A stretch of DNA of 22,534 nucleotides from JBGSYN01 sp041750975 (lineage in GTDB: Bacteria; Pseudomonadota; Alphaproteobacteria; Geminicoccales; Geminicoccaceae), in contig JBGSYN010000113.1 of the NCBI GenBank assembly GCA_041750975.1, positions 1 through 22,534 on the forward strand. The letters run 5' to 3'. Position numbers and translations under genes: made by a program. The notes under the pieces are model-generated. The model saw nothing but the letters and a program-made list of their open reading frames with translations. It was not told the DNA's origin and made no database searches. This document shows, piece after piece, positions 14,871 through 22,119 of the stretch (positions are counted from its first letter, which is position 1; each line of letters starts with the position of its first letter).

Positions 14871-15161
14871 ATGACCACCGCAATCGACGCAATCCGGCTT
14901 TCGAGAGATGACAATGTGGCAACCGTATTGCGCGCCGTGGCGCCAGGCGAGGCCATCAATGTCAGGGGCCCGGACGGTGTGGCGATCTTCGAAGCTGCCG
15001 GGCCCCTGCCGCTCTGTCACAAAGTTGCGCTGCAAATGCTGTCAAAGGGTACAGCAATCGTGAAGTATGGCCAGCCGATCGGCACTCTGGTCCAGGATGC
15101 CGCCCCGGGCGATTTGGTCCATGTCCACAACATGATAAGCAATCGCGGCAGGCGCGTATGA
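14871..15161 (+). CDS. UxaA-family small subunit, SAF domain
   Basis: A 96-residue protein starting 9 bases after the large subunit, with GAGG 7 bases upstream. It matches the N-terminal SAF domain of altronate dehydratase: AIDAIRLSRDDNVATVLRAV, LCHKVALQMLSKGTAIVKYG, QPIGTLVQDAAPGDLVHVHN, with the His in CHKVAL and the VHVHN end both conserved. In E. coli UxaA this domain is fused ahead of the large domain; in SuyAB and here it is separate. Here the small-subunit gene follows the large one, the reverse of the order in SuyA-SuyB. It should partner the preceding protein and contribute to the substrate site. Confidence 0.9.
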   Translation: MTTAIDAIRLSRDDNVATVLRAVAPGEAINVRGPDGVAIFEAAGPLPLCHKVALQMLSKGTAIVKYGQPIGTLVQDAAPGDLVHVHNMISNRGRRV

Positions 15162-15178
15162 TCGCCACAGCAAATTTT

Positions 15179-15198
15179 CAAGAGATGCTAGTCTCTTG
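15179..15198. promoter_or_regulatory. Inverted repeat CAAGAGA-N6-TCTCTTG ahead of the ABC genes
   Basis: Perfect 7-base arms flank a 6-base spacer in the 95-base gap between the SAF-domain gene and the solute-binding protein gene. No T-run follows, so it does not look like a classical terminator. It may be an operator for an internal promoter of the transporter genes; no clear promoter boxes were found. Confidence 0.4.
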
Positions 15199-15256
15199 GG
15201 CCAAAATTCGCTAGGCAGGGCTGTGTTCGAAAGTCGAGTTCATTCAGGAGGCAGCA

Positions 15257-16591
15257 ATGAATCGAATTACCAGACGTCGTTCCATGCAATATGGCGCGGG
15301 TGCGGTAGGGGCCCTGACCATGGGCTTGCCGCGGTTATCCTATGGTGAAGTCCAGATCAAGGAAGTCGATCCACCGCAATTCGAAATCGAAGACGGTGCG
15401 CAAATCCGCGTACTGCGTCCCTCGAAGTTCGTTGCCGGCGACGAAGAACTCTGGAACATCAATTCCCAGAAATTTGCCGAGCAATATGGCGTTCCGGTCA
15501 TCGTCGACTATGAGGGCTGGGAAGATCTGCGCCCGAAGACGGCCGTTGCCGCCAGTGTCGGGCAGGGTGCCGATATCATCCTCGGCTGGCGCGAGGACCC
15601 GCATCTCTATCCCGGCAAGACCGTTATTCTAAACGATCTCAATACCTATCTCGGCGAGAAATACGGCGGCTGGTTCGACATCTGCAACACCTACGGCATG
15701 AATAAGGAAGGCGACTGGATTTCATTGCCGGTGGGTGGTTCCGGCAGCACCATGGTCGCCCGCAAATCGATGCTCCAAGCCGCGGGCTATGACAGTGTAC
15801 CCGGCGATTTCCCCGGTTTCCTCGATCTTTGTAAGAAGTTGAACGAGGCAGGTACGCCGGCCGGTCTGGCGCTCGGCAACGCGGTCGGCGATGGCGGCTG
15901 GGTCGACTGGGTGCTATGGGCCCACGGTTCGTCGCTGGTCGATGAGAATAATCAGGTCGTCATCGACAACCCCAAGACCATCGAGGCCTTGGAGTATGCG
16001 AAGGAGCTCTCGAGCCACTTCATTCCGGGCGTCTTCTCCTGGCTCGATCCTTCGAACAACAAGGCCTTCCTCGCGAACGAGGTGAGCCTCACCTCCAACG
16101 GTATCTCGATCTACTATGCCGCCAAGACGTCCGATGATCCGGCGATGCAGAAGATCGCGGAAGATATCATTCACGCCGATTTCCCGATTGGGCCGGTCGG
16201 CACCCCTACTCAGGGTGCTCTCGTGATCAACGCCATGGTGATGCAGTACACGGACTATCCCAATGCGGCGAAGGAATATCTACGTTTCATGATGGAGCAG
16301 CCGCAATATGAGGCATGGCAGAACGCCTGCCTCGGTTATTGGTGTCATCCGCTTGTGGCCTATGACGGTTCTGCGGTCTGGACCGACGATCCGAAGTCGC
16401 TGCCCTATAAGAATATCCTGCGGAACGGCATTCCGCAGAGCTTCAAGGGCGATCCGAACGAGGCTTCAGCCGCGGTCGCGGCCGATATGGTGGTCTTGAA
16501 TATGTTTCAGGCAGTCTGCGCCGGACAGCTCAACGCGGCCGAAGCCGCCAAGGAAGCTCAGCGCCGGGCCGAGCGTTACTACAAGACCTGA
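15257..16591 (+). CDS. ABC transporter solute-binding protein, family 1 (carbohydrate type)
   Basis: A 444-residue protein with AGGAGG 6 bases upstream. The N-terminus TRRRSMQYGAG with a following hydrophobic stretch is a Tat signal, so the protein folds before export to the periplasm; cleavage is plausible around residue 30. The body shows family 1 (MalE/UgpB-like) features: QYGVPVIVDYEGWEDLRPK, GADIILGWRE, EALEYAKELSSHF, FLANEVSLTSNG, and a C-terminal helical tail AAEAAKEAQRRAERYY. Family members deliver sugars, glycerol phosphate or related polyols; Trp- and Tyr-rich segments fit a sugar-like ligand. It begins the transporter block, followed by a stem-loop and two permease genes. Ligand not deducible, but sulfatase and dehydratase neighbours suggest a sulfated or acidic sugar. 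Confidence 0.93.
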   Translation: MNRITRRRSMQYGAGAVGALTMGLPRLSYGEVQIKEVDPPQFEIEDGAQIRVLRPSKFVAGDEELWNINSQKFAEQYGVPVIVDYEGWEDLRPKTAVAASVGQGADIILGWREDPHLYPGKTVILNDLNTYLGEKYGGWFDICNTYGMNKEGDWISLPVGGSGSTMVARKSMLQAAGYDSVPGDFPGFLDLCKKLNEAGTPAGLALGNAVGDGGWVDWVLWAHGSSLVDENNQVVIDNPKTIEALEYAKELSSHFIPGVFSWLDPSNNKAFLANEVSLTSNGISIYYAAKTSDDPAMQKIAEDIIHADFPIGPVGTPTQGALVINAMVMQYTDYPNAAKEYLRFMMEQPQYEAWQNACLGYWCHPLVAYDGSAVWTDDPKSLPYKNILRNGIPQSFKGDPNEASAAVAADMVVLNMFQAVCAGQLNAAEAAKEAQRRAERYYKT

Positions 16592-16602
16592 CAATAGGTT
16601 TC

Positions 16603-16636
16603 AGCCCTCACGGCCGAACGTGTCGTAAGGGCTTTT
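16603..16636 (+). terminator. Stem-loop after the solute-binding protein gene
   Basis: AGCCCT (16603-16608) pairs with AGGGCT (16628-16633), with an inner CACG/CGTG stem, a GCCGAA loop and a 5-base bulge, followed by TTTT (16633-16636). It begins 12 bases after the solute-binding gene stop. Such structures after binding-protein genes often stop or trim transcripts so that the binding protein outnumbers the permeases. Confidence 0.6.
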
Positions 16637-16716
16637 CATTAGCGACGGAGAGCTGGATTTGCGCACGGCGTGATCCAGCTTTCTTGCAAATCTTGGTACG
16701 GTTGGAGAGCAGGGGA

Positions 16717-17667
16717 ATGGCGACGGCAACCGAGGTCTTTGTAGGCCGCCGACCCGAGAACATGGTGATGCGTTGGCTCGACAATAAGCGGGTCTTGACG
16801 TTCCTTTTCATGTTGCCGGCGGCAGGCTTGTTGTTGCTGTTTCTGACCTATCCTCTCGGTCTCGGTGTATGGCTCGCCTTTACCGACGAACGCATCGGGC
16901 GCGCCGGCACCTTCATCGGTCTCGACAACTACACGTCGCTGTTCCAGGACCGAATATTCTGGCTCGCCGTACAGAATACCATTGTCTACACCGTGGTGGC
17001 GACGATCGGAAAATTCGCCCTCGGCCTATGGCTCGCGATGATCCTGAACCATTCGCTGCCATTCAAAGCATTCCTGCGAGCCATTTTGCTCTTGCCCTGG
17101 ATCGTGCCGACAGTCCTCTCGGCGATCGCATTCTGGTGGATCTACGATCCGCAGTTCTCTATCATTTCCTATATCCTGGTCGACCAGCTCGGTATTCTCG
17201 AGAACTACATCGACTTTCTCGGCGTGCCTAATCATGCGCGCGCCTCGTTGATCGCGGCCAACATCTGGCGCGGTATTCCTTTCGTCGCCATTACGCTGCT
17301 CGCCGGCCTGCAGACCATTTCACCGAGCCTTTACGAAGCCGCGATGATCGACGGTGCCACAGGCTGGCAACGGTTCTGGAATATCACGCTGCCGCTCTTG
17401 ATGCCGATCCTGGCGGTTGTTTTGACCTTCTCGATCCTTTTCACCTTTACCGATTTCCAGCTCGTTTACGCGATCACGCGCGGCGGGCCGGTGAACTCGA
17501 CTCATCTGATGGCAACGCTCGCATTCCAGCGGGCAATTCCGGGCGGACAGATGGGTGAGGGTGCTGCGATTGCGGTGGCGATGATTCCATTTCTGATCTT
17601 CGCCACCGGCTTCAGCTATTTTGCTCTGGCGCGCCGTAAATGGCAGCAGGGTGAGGGAGACGATTAA
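16717..17667 (+). CDS. ABC transporter permease, MalF-like
   Basis: A 316-residue inner-membrane protein. ATG 16717 is preferred over TTG 16684 because the extra residues are not membrane or family-like and GGAGAGCAGGGG lies just upstream. Six membrane segments are predicted (about residues 27-47, 85-110, 120-142, 178-200, 230-255 and 285-308). The cytoplasmic EAA loop that contacts the ATPase is at 207-226 (EAAMIDGATGWQRFWNITLP), with Gly213 intact. It belongs to the sugar-uptake MalF/UgpA type and would pair with the MalG-like permease; their genes overlap by one base (TAATG). Confidence 0.93.
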   Translation: MATATEVFVGRRPENMVMRWLDNKRVLTFLFMLPAAGLLLLFLTYPLGLGVWLAFTDERIGRAGTFIGLDNYTSLFQDRIFWLAVQNTIVYTVVATIGKFALGLWLAMILNHSLPFKAFLRAILLLPWIVPTVLSAIAFWWIYDPQFSIISYILVDQLGILENYIDFLGVPNHARASLIAANIWRGIPFVAITLLAGLQTISPSLYEAAMIDGATGWQRFWNITLPLLMPILAVVLTFSILFTFTDFQLVYAITRGGPVNSTHLMATLAFQRAIPGGQMGEGAAIAVAMIPFLIFATGFSYFALARRKWQQGEGDD

Positions 17668-18569
17668 TGGCGACGCGCGCCGACAACGCCGAGGTCCAAT
17701 TCGAGGCGCCTGAACGCACCGGGGTCATCAACTGGGACTCGGTCGGACGAAGGTTCTTCACGATCTACACGCCTCTGATCGCTTTCATCATTGTGCTGCT
17801 CTTCCCGTTCTACTGGATGACGATCACAGCGCTGAAGCCCAATCACGAACTCTATGATTTCGACACCTACAATCCTCTCTGGGTGCACTCGCCGACCCTA
17901 GAGAACATAACGAAGCTCCTGTTCGAGACCGAATATCCGCGCTGGTTGATGACGACCATGACGGTTGCAGTGGTTTCGACCTTCATCTCGTTGTTCGCGA
18001 GCGTCCTGGCCGCCTATGCTATTCAGCGGCTTCGCTTCCGCGGCGGCCAGGGAGTCGGGCTCGCGATTTATCTAGCCTACCTCGTACCGCCTTCGATTCT
18101 CTTCATCCCCCTGGCAACGATGGTCTTCAGGTTCGGGCTCTATGACAGTCCGTTGTCGCTTATCCTGACTTATCCGACATTCCTCATTCCGTTCTGCACC
18201 TGGCTTCTGATCGGTTACTTCAAGACCATACCCTTCGAGCTGGAGGAATGTGCCTTGATCGATGGGGCCACACGACTGCAGATACTTTGGAAGATTACTC
18301 TGCCTCTGGCGATCCCGGGACTTATTTCGGCAGGTATTTTCGCGTTCACGCTGTCCTGGAACGAGTTCATTTATGCGTTGGCGTTCATTCAGTCCGTCGA
18401 GAACAAGACCGTGCCTGTGGCGGTTCTGACCCAATTGGTCGAGGGAGACATCTACCATTGGGGCTCGTTGATGGCAGGCGCTCTCCTGGGCTCCATTCCG
18501 GTGGCCATCGTCTATTCGTTCTTCGTCGAGCATTATGTCTCGAGCCTGACGGGTGCTGTGAAGGAATAG
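17667..18569 (+). CDS. ABC transporter permease, MalG-like
   Basis: A 300-residue inner-membrane protein whose ATG overlaps the previous stop codon (TAATG), with GGGAG upstream, implying coupled translation. An N-terminal helix (about 31-55) carries the typical FPFYWMTITALKPN; further helices lie near 96-120, 130-156, 161-187, 215-240 and 268-292. The EAA loop reads EECALIDGATRLQILWKITL (193-212), with Gly200 conserved and the middle Ala-to-Cys change tolerated in this family. It pairs with the MalF-like permease. No ATP-binding subunit follows; the next gene is a SelA/DgaE-like protein instead. Confidence 0.93.
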   Translation: MATRADNAEVQFEAPERTGVINWDSVGRRFFTIYTPLIAFIIVLLFPFYWMTITALKPNHELYDFDTYNPLWVHSPTLENITKLLFETEYPRWLMTTMTVAVVSTFISLFASVLAAYAIQRLRFRGGQGVGLAIYLAYLVPPSILFIPLATMVFRFGLYDSPLSLILTYPTFLIPFCTWLLIGYFKTIPFELEECALIDGATRLQILWKITLPLAIPGLISAGIFAFTLSWNEFIYALAFIQSVENKTVPVAVLTQLVEGDIYHWGSLMAGALLGSIPVAIVYSFFVEHYVSSLTGAVKE

Positions 18570-18579
18570 GCGTCTTGCC

Positions 18580-19185
18580 ATGTCCGGAGCGGATCTCAGC
18601 GCGAAGGTAGTTTCGAGGTTCGAGGTAGACGCCGCAATTCTGACTTGTAATCGCGCCGCGGCATTGGCCCTGGCTTGTGCTGCCGCAGTTTCGGGAAGTC
18701 ACCAGGGCGGCGTCGTCCTGCAGCGTGGCCACCATATCTCCATCAATGGCGCCTCGATCGGGGATCTGGTCGAACTGGCCGACGGCTACCTCATCGAGGT
18801 CGGTTCTATCGACAGATGCAGGCTCAAAGAGGTCGAAGCGGCACTCGAAGCGGCGGACACCGGCGTTTTCGTCCTTGGCACCAAGACCGAGCTCGTCGAC
18901 TTGCCGAGTTTTCTCTATGCCTGCCGCGATGGCGGCAAGCCCTCGATTGTCGAGGCTAATGACTCGACGGATTGGGTCAATCTCGTCGACGGCGGTGCCG
19001 AACTCGTCACCGGCCACGCCGGCCGTCTGATCGAGGGCGCTGAACTCGGTCTGATTATCGGCTCCGAACGCTGGGTCCAGGCCTGCCGCGAGATATCGAC
19101 GGGTCTCGAAATCCTTTGCGCGCCATCGTCAGCGGACTTGGCGCGATTCGGCGATCTGGTCGATCGGAGTTCGGATCAGATATAG
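18580..19185 (+). CDS. SelA/DgaE-fold protein without PLP lysine (putative pseudoenzyme)
   Basis: A 201-residue protein 10 bases after the permease gene. It reads as the large PLP domain of the SelA/DgaE branch of fold-type I enzymes: NRAAALALACAAAVSG, then VVLQRGHHISINGASIGDLV, YLIEVGSIDRC, TGVFVLGTKTEL, GKPSIVEAND, and GAELVTGHAGRLIEGAELG. In SelA the last stretch is close to GADLVTFSGDKLLGGPQAG, where Lys is the Schiff-base residue. Aligning without gaps, that Lys is Arg149 here. The PLP-nitrogen aspartate (IVD-type motif) is Glu125. The N-terminal leader and C-terminal small domain of full-length enzymes (about 370-460 residues) are absent. I infer it does not do PLP chemistry and may bind a substrate or partner. 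Family assignment is from motif reading only. Its stop overlaps asd's stop by 10 bases on the opposite strand. Confidence 0.7.
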   Translation: MSGADLSAKVVSRFEVDAAILTCNRAAALALACAAAVSGSHQGGVVLQRGHHISINGASIGDLVELADGYLIEVGSIDRCRLKEVEAALEAADTGVFVLGTKTELVDLPSFLYACRDGGKPSIVEANDSTDWVNLVDGGAELVTGHAGRLIEGAELGLIIGSERWVQACREISTGLEILCAPSSADLARFGDLVDRSSDQI

Positions 19186-20192
19186 CCTTCTTCGATCAGC
19201 GCCTGCCCGATCTGCACTGTGTTCAGCGCCGCACCCTTGCGCAGATTGTCCGCAACCACCCACATATTGAGGCCGTGCGGGACCGTCGAATCCTGGCGAA
19301 TGCGTGAGACGAAAACGCCGTAGTCCCCGACGCAATCGAGCTGGGTCGCGTAGCCGTCTTCCTCCGGCCGGTCGAGCACCACGACACCCTCGAACTCGTG
19401 CAATGCCTCACGCGCCTGCTCGACATCGAGCGGCTCCTCGAACTCGACATTGACCGATAGGGCATGACCGACGAAGACCGGCACCCGGACACACGTGGCG
19501 GTCACCTCGATCGCGGGATCGAGGATCTTCTTGGTTTCGACGACCATCTTCCATTCTTCCTTGAAGGAGCCGTCTTCCATCAGCTTGTCGATTCGCGGAA
19601 TGCAATTGAAGGCGATCGATTTCGGGAAGAATACCGGATTCTTGCGCGCATTCATGTAGATGGCCTTGGTGTGCTCGAAGAGCTCATCCATTGCCTCCTG
19701 ACCGCCACCGGAAACCGATTGATAGGTCGAGACGACGACACGCCGGATCGTGGCGATGTCATGCAGCGGCTTCAGCGCCATGACCATCTGGATCGTCGAA
19801 CAGTTCGGATTGGCGATGATGTTGCGATTGCGAAAGCCCTCGAGTGCTTCGGGGTTCACCTCGGGCACGACCAGCGGCACGTCTTCATCCATTCGGAAAT
19901 GAGACGTGTTGTCGATGACGATGCATCCTGCTGCGGCGGCCTTCGGCGCGTAGACGGCGGAGACGGCGGCACCGGGCGAAAACAGACCGATATCCACACC
20001 CTCGAAGTCGAAGGTCTCAAGATTCTGAACTTTCAGTACGCCGTCGTCGCCGTAGGAAACCTCTTTGCCGAGCGACCGCTCGGAGGCGAGAGCGATGACC
20101 TCGTCCGCAGGAAATTTGACCTCGGAGAGAATATTGAGAAGTTCCCCTCCGACAGCGCCCGTGGCACCGACGACGGCTACACGATAGCCCAT
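19176..20192 (-). CDS. asd: Aspartate-semialdehyde dehydrogenase
   Basis: A 338-residue enzyme that reduces L-aspartyl-4-phosphate to aspartate semialdehyde with NADPH, the branch step to lysine, threonine, methionine and diaminopimelate. The N-terminal nucleotide motif is VAVVGATGAVGGELLNIL. The catalytic cysteine is Cys131 in NPNCSTIQ, and His243 in VGHALSVNVE is the expected base; SGGGQEAMDEL and FNCIPRID are further signatures. ATG 20192 is chosen: it yields the family N-terminus and overlaps the preceding gene's stop as TAATG, so translation is probably coupled to the membrane-protein gene upstream. Earlier in-frame starts add non-homologous residues. The 3' end converges on the SelA-like gene. 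Confidence 0.97.
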   Translation of the reverse strand: MGYRVAVVGATGAVGGELLNILSEVKFPADEVIALASERSLGKEVSYGDDGVLKVQNLETFDFEGVDIGLFSPGAAVSAVYAPKAAAAGCIVIDNTSHFRMDEDVPLVVPEVNPEALEGFRNRNIIANPNCSTIQMVMALKPLHDIATIRRVVVSTYQSVSGGGQEAMDELFEHTKAIYMNARKNPVFFPKSIAFNCIPRIDKLMEDGSFKEEWKMVVETKKILDPAIEVTATCVRVPVFVGHALSVNVEFEEPLDVEQAREALHEFEGVVVLDRPEEDGYATQLDCVGDYGVFVSRIRQDSTVPHGLNMWVVADNLRKGAALNTVQIGQALIEEGYI

Positions 20193-20752
20193 TATTCTTT
20201 TCCAAATTGAGGTGGGGGCGCCTTGGGAAATTCCCTGCCTTCGACGATCAGCGCCAGATACCGCGGATCGTGCTTTACCCGGTCCTTGACGAACGACACA
20301 AGCGCCGGGCACTTCCCGATCCATTTTTCAGAGATTATGGGTTTCGGAGCCAGAAACGCTCGAAACATCATTGCTATGTCCTCGCCAATGTACCGTTCGA
20401 CGAGAGTTTTATCATAAACCTCATATTCAATGCCGCGTATAATGCTTTCCTGGTAATACAACAACCTCGAGGCTGCTTTGCGCGCAGGATTGTCTCTGAT
20501 CGGGTCATCATCTTCCGGAAAATCGCCGCGTTCCTGAAGTCCATTTGTTGCGGATGAAAGCAGGGCGATGGCTTCAGTGATCTCGCGATCAGTCGTGAAT
20601 CGCTCGCAGGCATGAACGGTGCGATTGAAACGTTCCCGCCTGACAGTGCGGCGATTGTTCAGATGATATTCAATAACCGCCCAGATTACGCCCAGAGCGG
20701 CCACGCATACGCCGAGGGCGGTGACTATCGCGCGGAATGCGTTCCAGTCCAA
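20192..20752 (-). CDS. Single-helix membrane protein, DUF4760-like
   Basis: A 186-residue protein with one N-terminal membrane helix (about residues 7-28) followed by basic HLNNRRTVRRERFNR, so the bulk faces the cytosol. The soluble part is helical with ERFTTDREITEAIALL, LLYYQESIIRGIEYEVYDKT and a C-terminal KWIGKCPALVSFVKDRVK, which recalls DUF4760, a family of unknown function; I am only moderately sure. It sits between leuB and asd and its stop overlaps the asd start. The stretch 20401-20460 has 22 G/C in 60 (37 percent), lower than the neighbouring coding DNA, which hints at a more recent arrival. Confidence 0.72.
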   Translation of the reverse strand: MDWNAFRAIVTALGVCVAALGVIWAVIEYHLNNRRTVRRERFNRTVHACERFTTDREITEAIALLSSATNGLQERGDFPEDDDPIRDNPARKAASRLLYYQESIIRGIEYEVYDKTLVERYIGEDIAMMFRAFLAPKPIISEKWIGKCPALVSFVKDRVKHDPRYLALIVEGREFPKAPPPQFGKE

Positions 20753-20910
20753 GCGTTATAGACTGCCCATCAGTCGATGTTCAGGTAATCCAAATGATCG
20801 GTCCGCGTCTCATCTTTCGTTCCTTCAGACTCATCCGCTTATAGCTAGTCATTCTCAGAGTATAAATAGTGTCGCCGGACCGCGCCACCAAGAGCCTTCA
20901 GGTGATGGCA

Positions 20911-20947
20911 GGTTCGGGTCTGAGCCCGGACCGATTGCCCACAATCG
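20911..20947. other. Two adjacent hairpins downstream of leuB
   Basis: Bases 20911-20932 form a 9-pair stem with a 4-base loop (GGTTCGGGT / AGCCCGGACC arms, two G-T pairs). Bases 20932-20947 form CGATTG-CCCA-CAATCG. They lie 36-72 bases past the leuB stop. No U-run is seen in the leuB direction, so this is a weak terminator candidate or a structured transcript end. The rest of the 20753-20982 gap (230 bases) shows nothing I can name; it should hold the promoter of the membrane-protein/asd unit. Confidence 0.35.
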
Positions 20948-20982
20948 ACATCTTGCAGCAGAAAATACTGTCAAAGTCGTGA

Positions 20983-22089
20983 TCAATGCCGATCCAACTC
21001 GGCCAAAATCGCGTCGCCCATTGCGGCGGTGGAGATCTTGGTCATGCCGGGCTGCATGATATCGCCAGTCCGCAAACCCTGGTCCAGAATGTTGGCGACG
21101 GCCTGCTCGAGCTGGTCTGCCTCCTTTGCCAAATCGAATGAATAACGCAGCGTCATGGCGAAGCTCATGATCATGGCGATGGGATTGGCGACGCCCTGGC
21201 CAGTGATATCCGGAGCACTGCCGTGGACCGGCTCGTACATCGCCTTGCGTTTGCCTGCTAGGTCCGGTGCGCCGAGCGATGCCGACGGCAGCATGCCCAG
21301 GGATCCCGTTAACATCGCCGCACAATCGGAGAGGATGTCGCCGAACAGATTATCGGTGACGATGACATCGAACTGTTTCGGATAGCGCACCAGCTGCATC
21401 GCACAATTGTCGGCGTACATGTGCGCGAGCTCGACCTCGGGGAATTCCGCCGCGTGCAGCCCGGTCATCACTTCCCGCCAAAGCACGCCCGACTGCATGA
21501 CATTGGCCTTCTCGACGGACGTCACGCGATTGCCACGCTTTTTGGCAAGCTCGAAACCGACCCGGCCGATGCGCTCGATTTCGTTGGTCGTGTAGACTTG
21601 CGTATCGACGCCGCGCTTCTGGCCGTCCGGCAATTCCTCAATGCCGCGAGGCTCGCCGAAATAGACCCCGCCGGTGAGTTCGCGGAGGATCATGATGTCG
21701 AGGCCGGCCACGAGCTCGGATTTGAGCGATGACGCTTCGGCCAGAGCCGGAAAAACGACGGCTGGGCGCAGATTGGCGAAGAGGCCCAGATCCTTGCGCA
21801 GACGCAGGAGACCGCGTTCGGGCTTCATGGCGAAGGGGAGATCATCCCATTGCGGGCCGCCCACCGCTCCGAAAACCACAGCGTCCGCTTCAAGGGCAAG
21901 CTTCATCGTCTCATCAGTGACCGGCTTTCGGTGCGCGTCGATCGCCGCCCCACCGACCAGATCCTCCTCCATTTCGAAATGCAGTCCGCGCCGGTCGCTG
22001 AGCCAGGCCGCGACTTTCTTCACTTCGGCCATTACCTCGGGACCGATACCGTCGCCCGGCAGCAATAGCAGATTGCCCACCTGATTCAT
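20983..22089 (-). CDS. leuB: 3-isopropylmalate dehydrogenase
   Basis: A 368-residue enzyme that oxidatively decarboxylates 3-isopropylmalate with NAD+ in leucine synthesis. Signatures in order: LLLLPGDGIGPEVM, DAVVFGAVGGPQWDD, RPAVVFPALAEASSLK, LTGGVYFGEPRG (catalytic tyrosine), KANVMQSGVLWREV (catalytic lysine), MYADNCAMQLV and VTDNLFGDILSD (metal aspartates), and MYEPVHGSAPDITGQGVANP. GAGGGG lies 5 bases before ATG 22089; a GTG one codon earlier is also possible. It is 30 bases after the TPP-enzyme gene, an arrangement that differs from the usual leuC-leuD-leuB order. Confidence 0.97.
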   Translation of the reverse strand: MNQVGNLLLLPGDGIGPEVMAEVKKVAAWLSDRRGLHFEMEEDLVGGAAIDAHRKPVTDETMKLALEADAVVFGAVGGPQWDDLPFAMKPERGLLRLRKDLGLFANLRPAVVFPALAEASSLKSELVAGLDIMILRELTGGVYFGEPRGIEELPDGQKRGVDTQVYTTNEIERIGRVGFELAKKRGNRVTSVEKANVMQSGVLWREVMTGLHAAEFPEVELAHMYADNCAMQLVRYPKQFDVIVTDNLFGDILSDCAAMLTGSLGMLPSASLGAPDLAGKRKAMYEPVHGSAPDITGQGVANPIAMIMSFAMTLRYSFDLAKEADQLEQAVANILDQGLRTGDIMQPGMTKISTAAMGDAILAELDRH

Positions 22090-22119
22090 CACACCCCCTC
22101 GGATCTGATTGTCTTGAAA

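Noticed and set aside
13701..15161. Assignment as sulfolactate sulfo-lyase SuyAB.
   Set aside because: The split organisation fits, but the gene order is reversed, key residues differ and no sulfolactate or sulfite genes are present.
20883..20947. tRNA-like GGTTCGGG segment in the leuB/asd gap.
   Set aside because: No matching acceptor or anticodon arm could be drawn; only two simple hairpins are supported.
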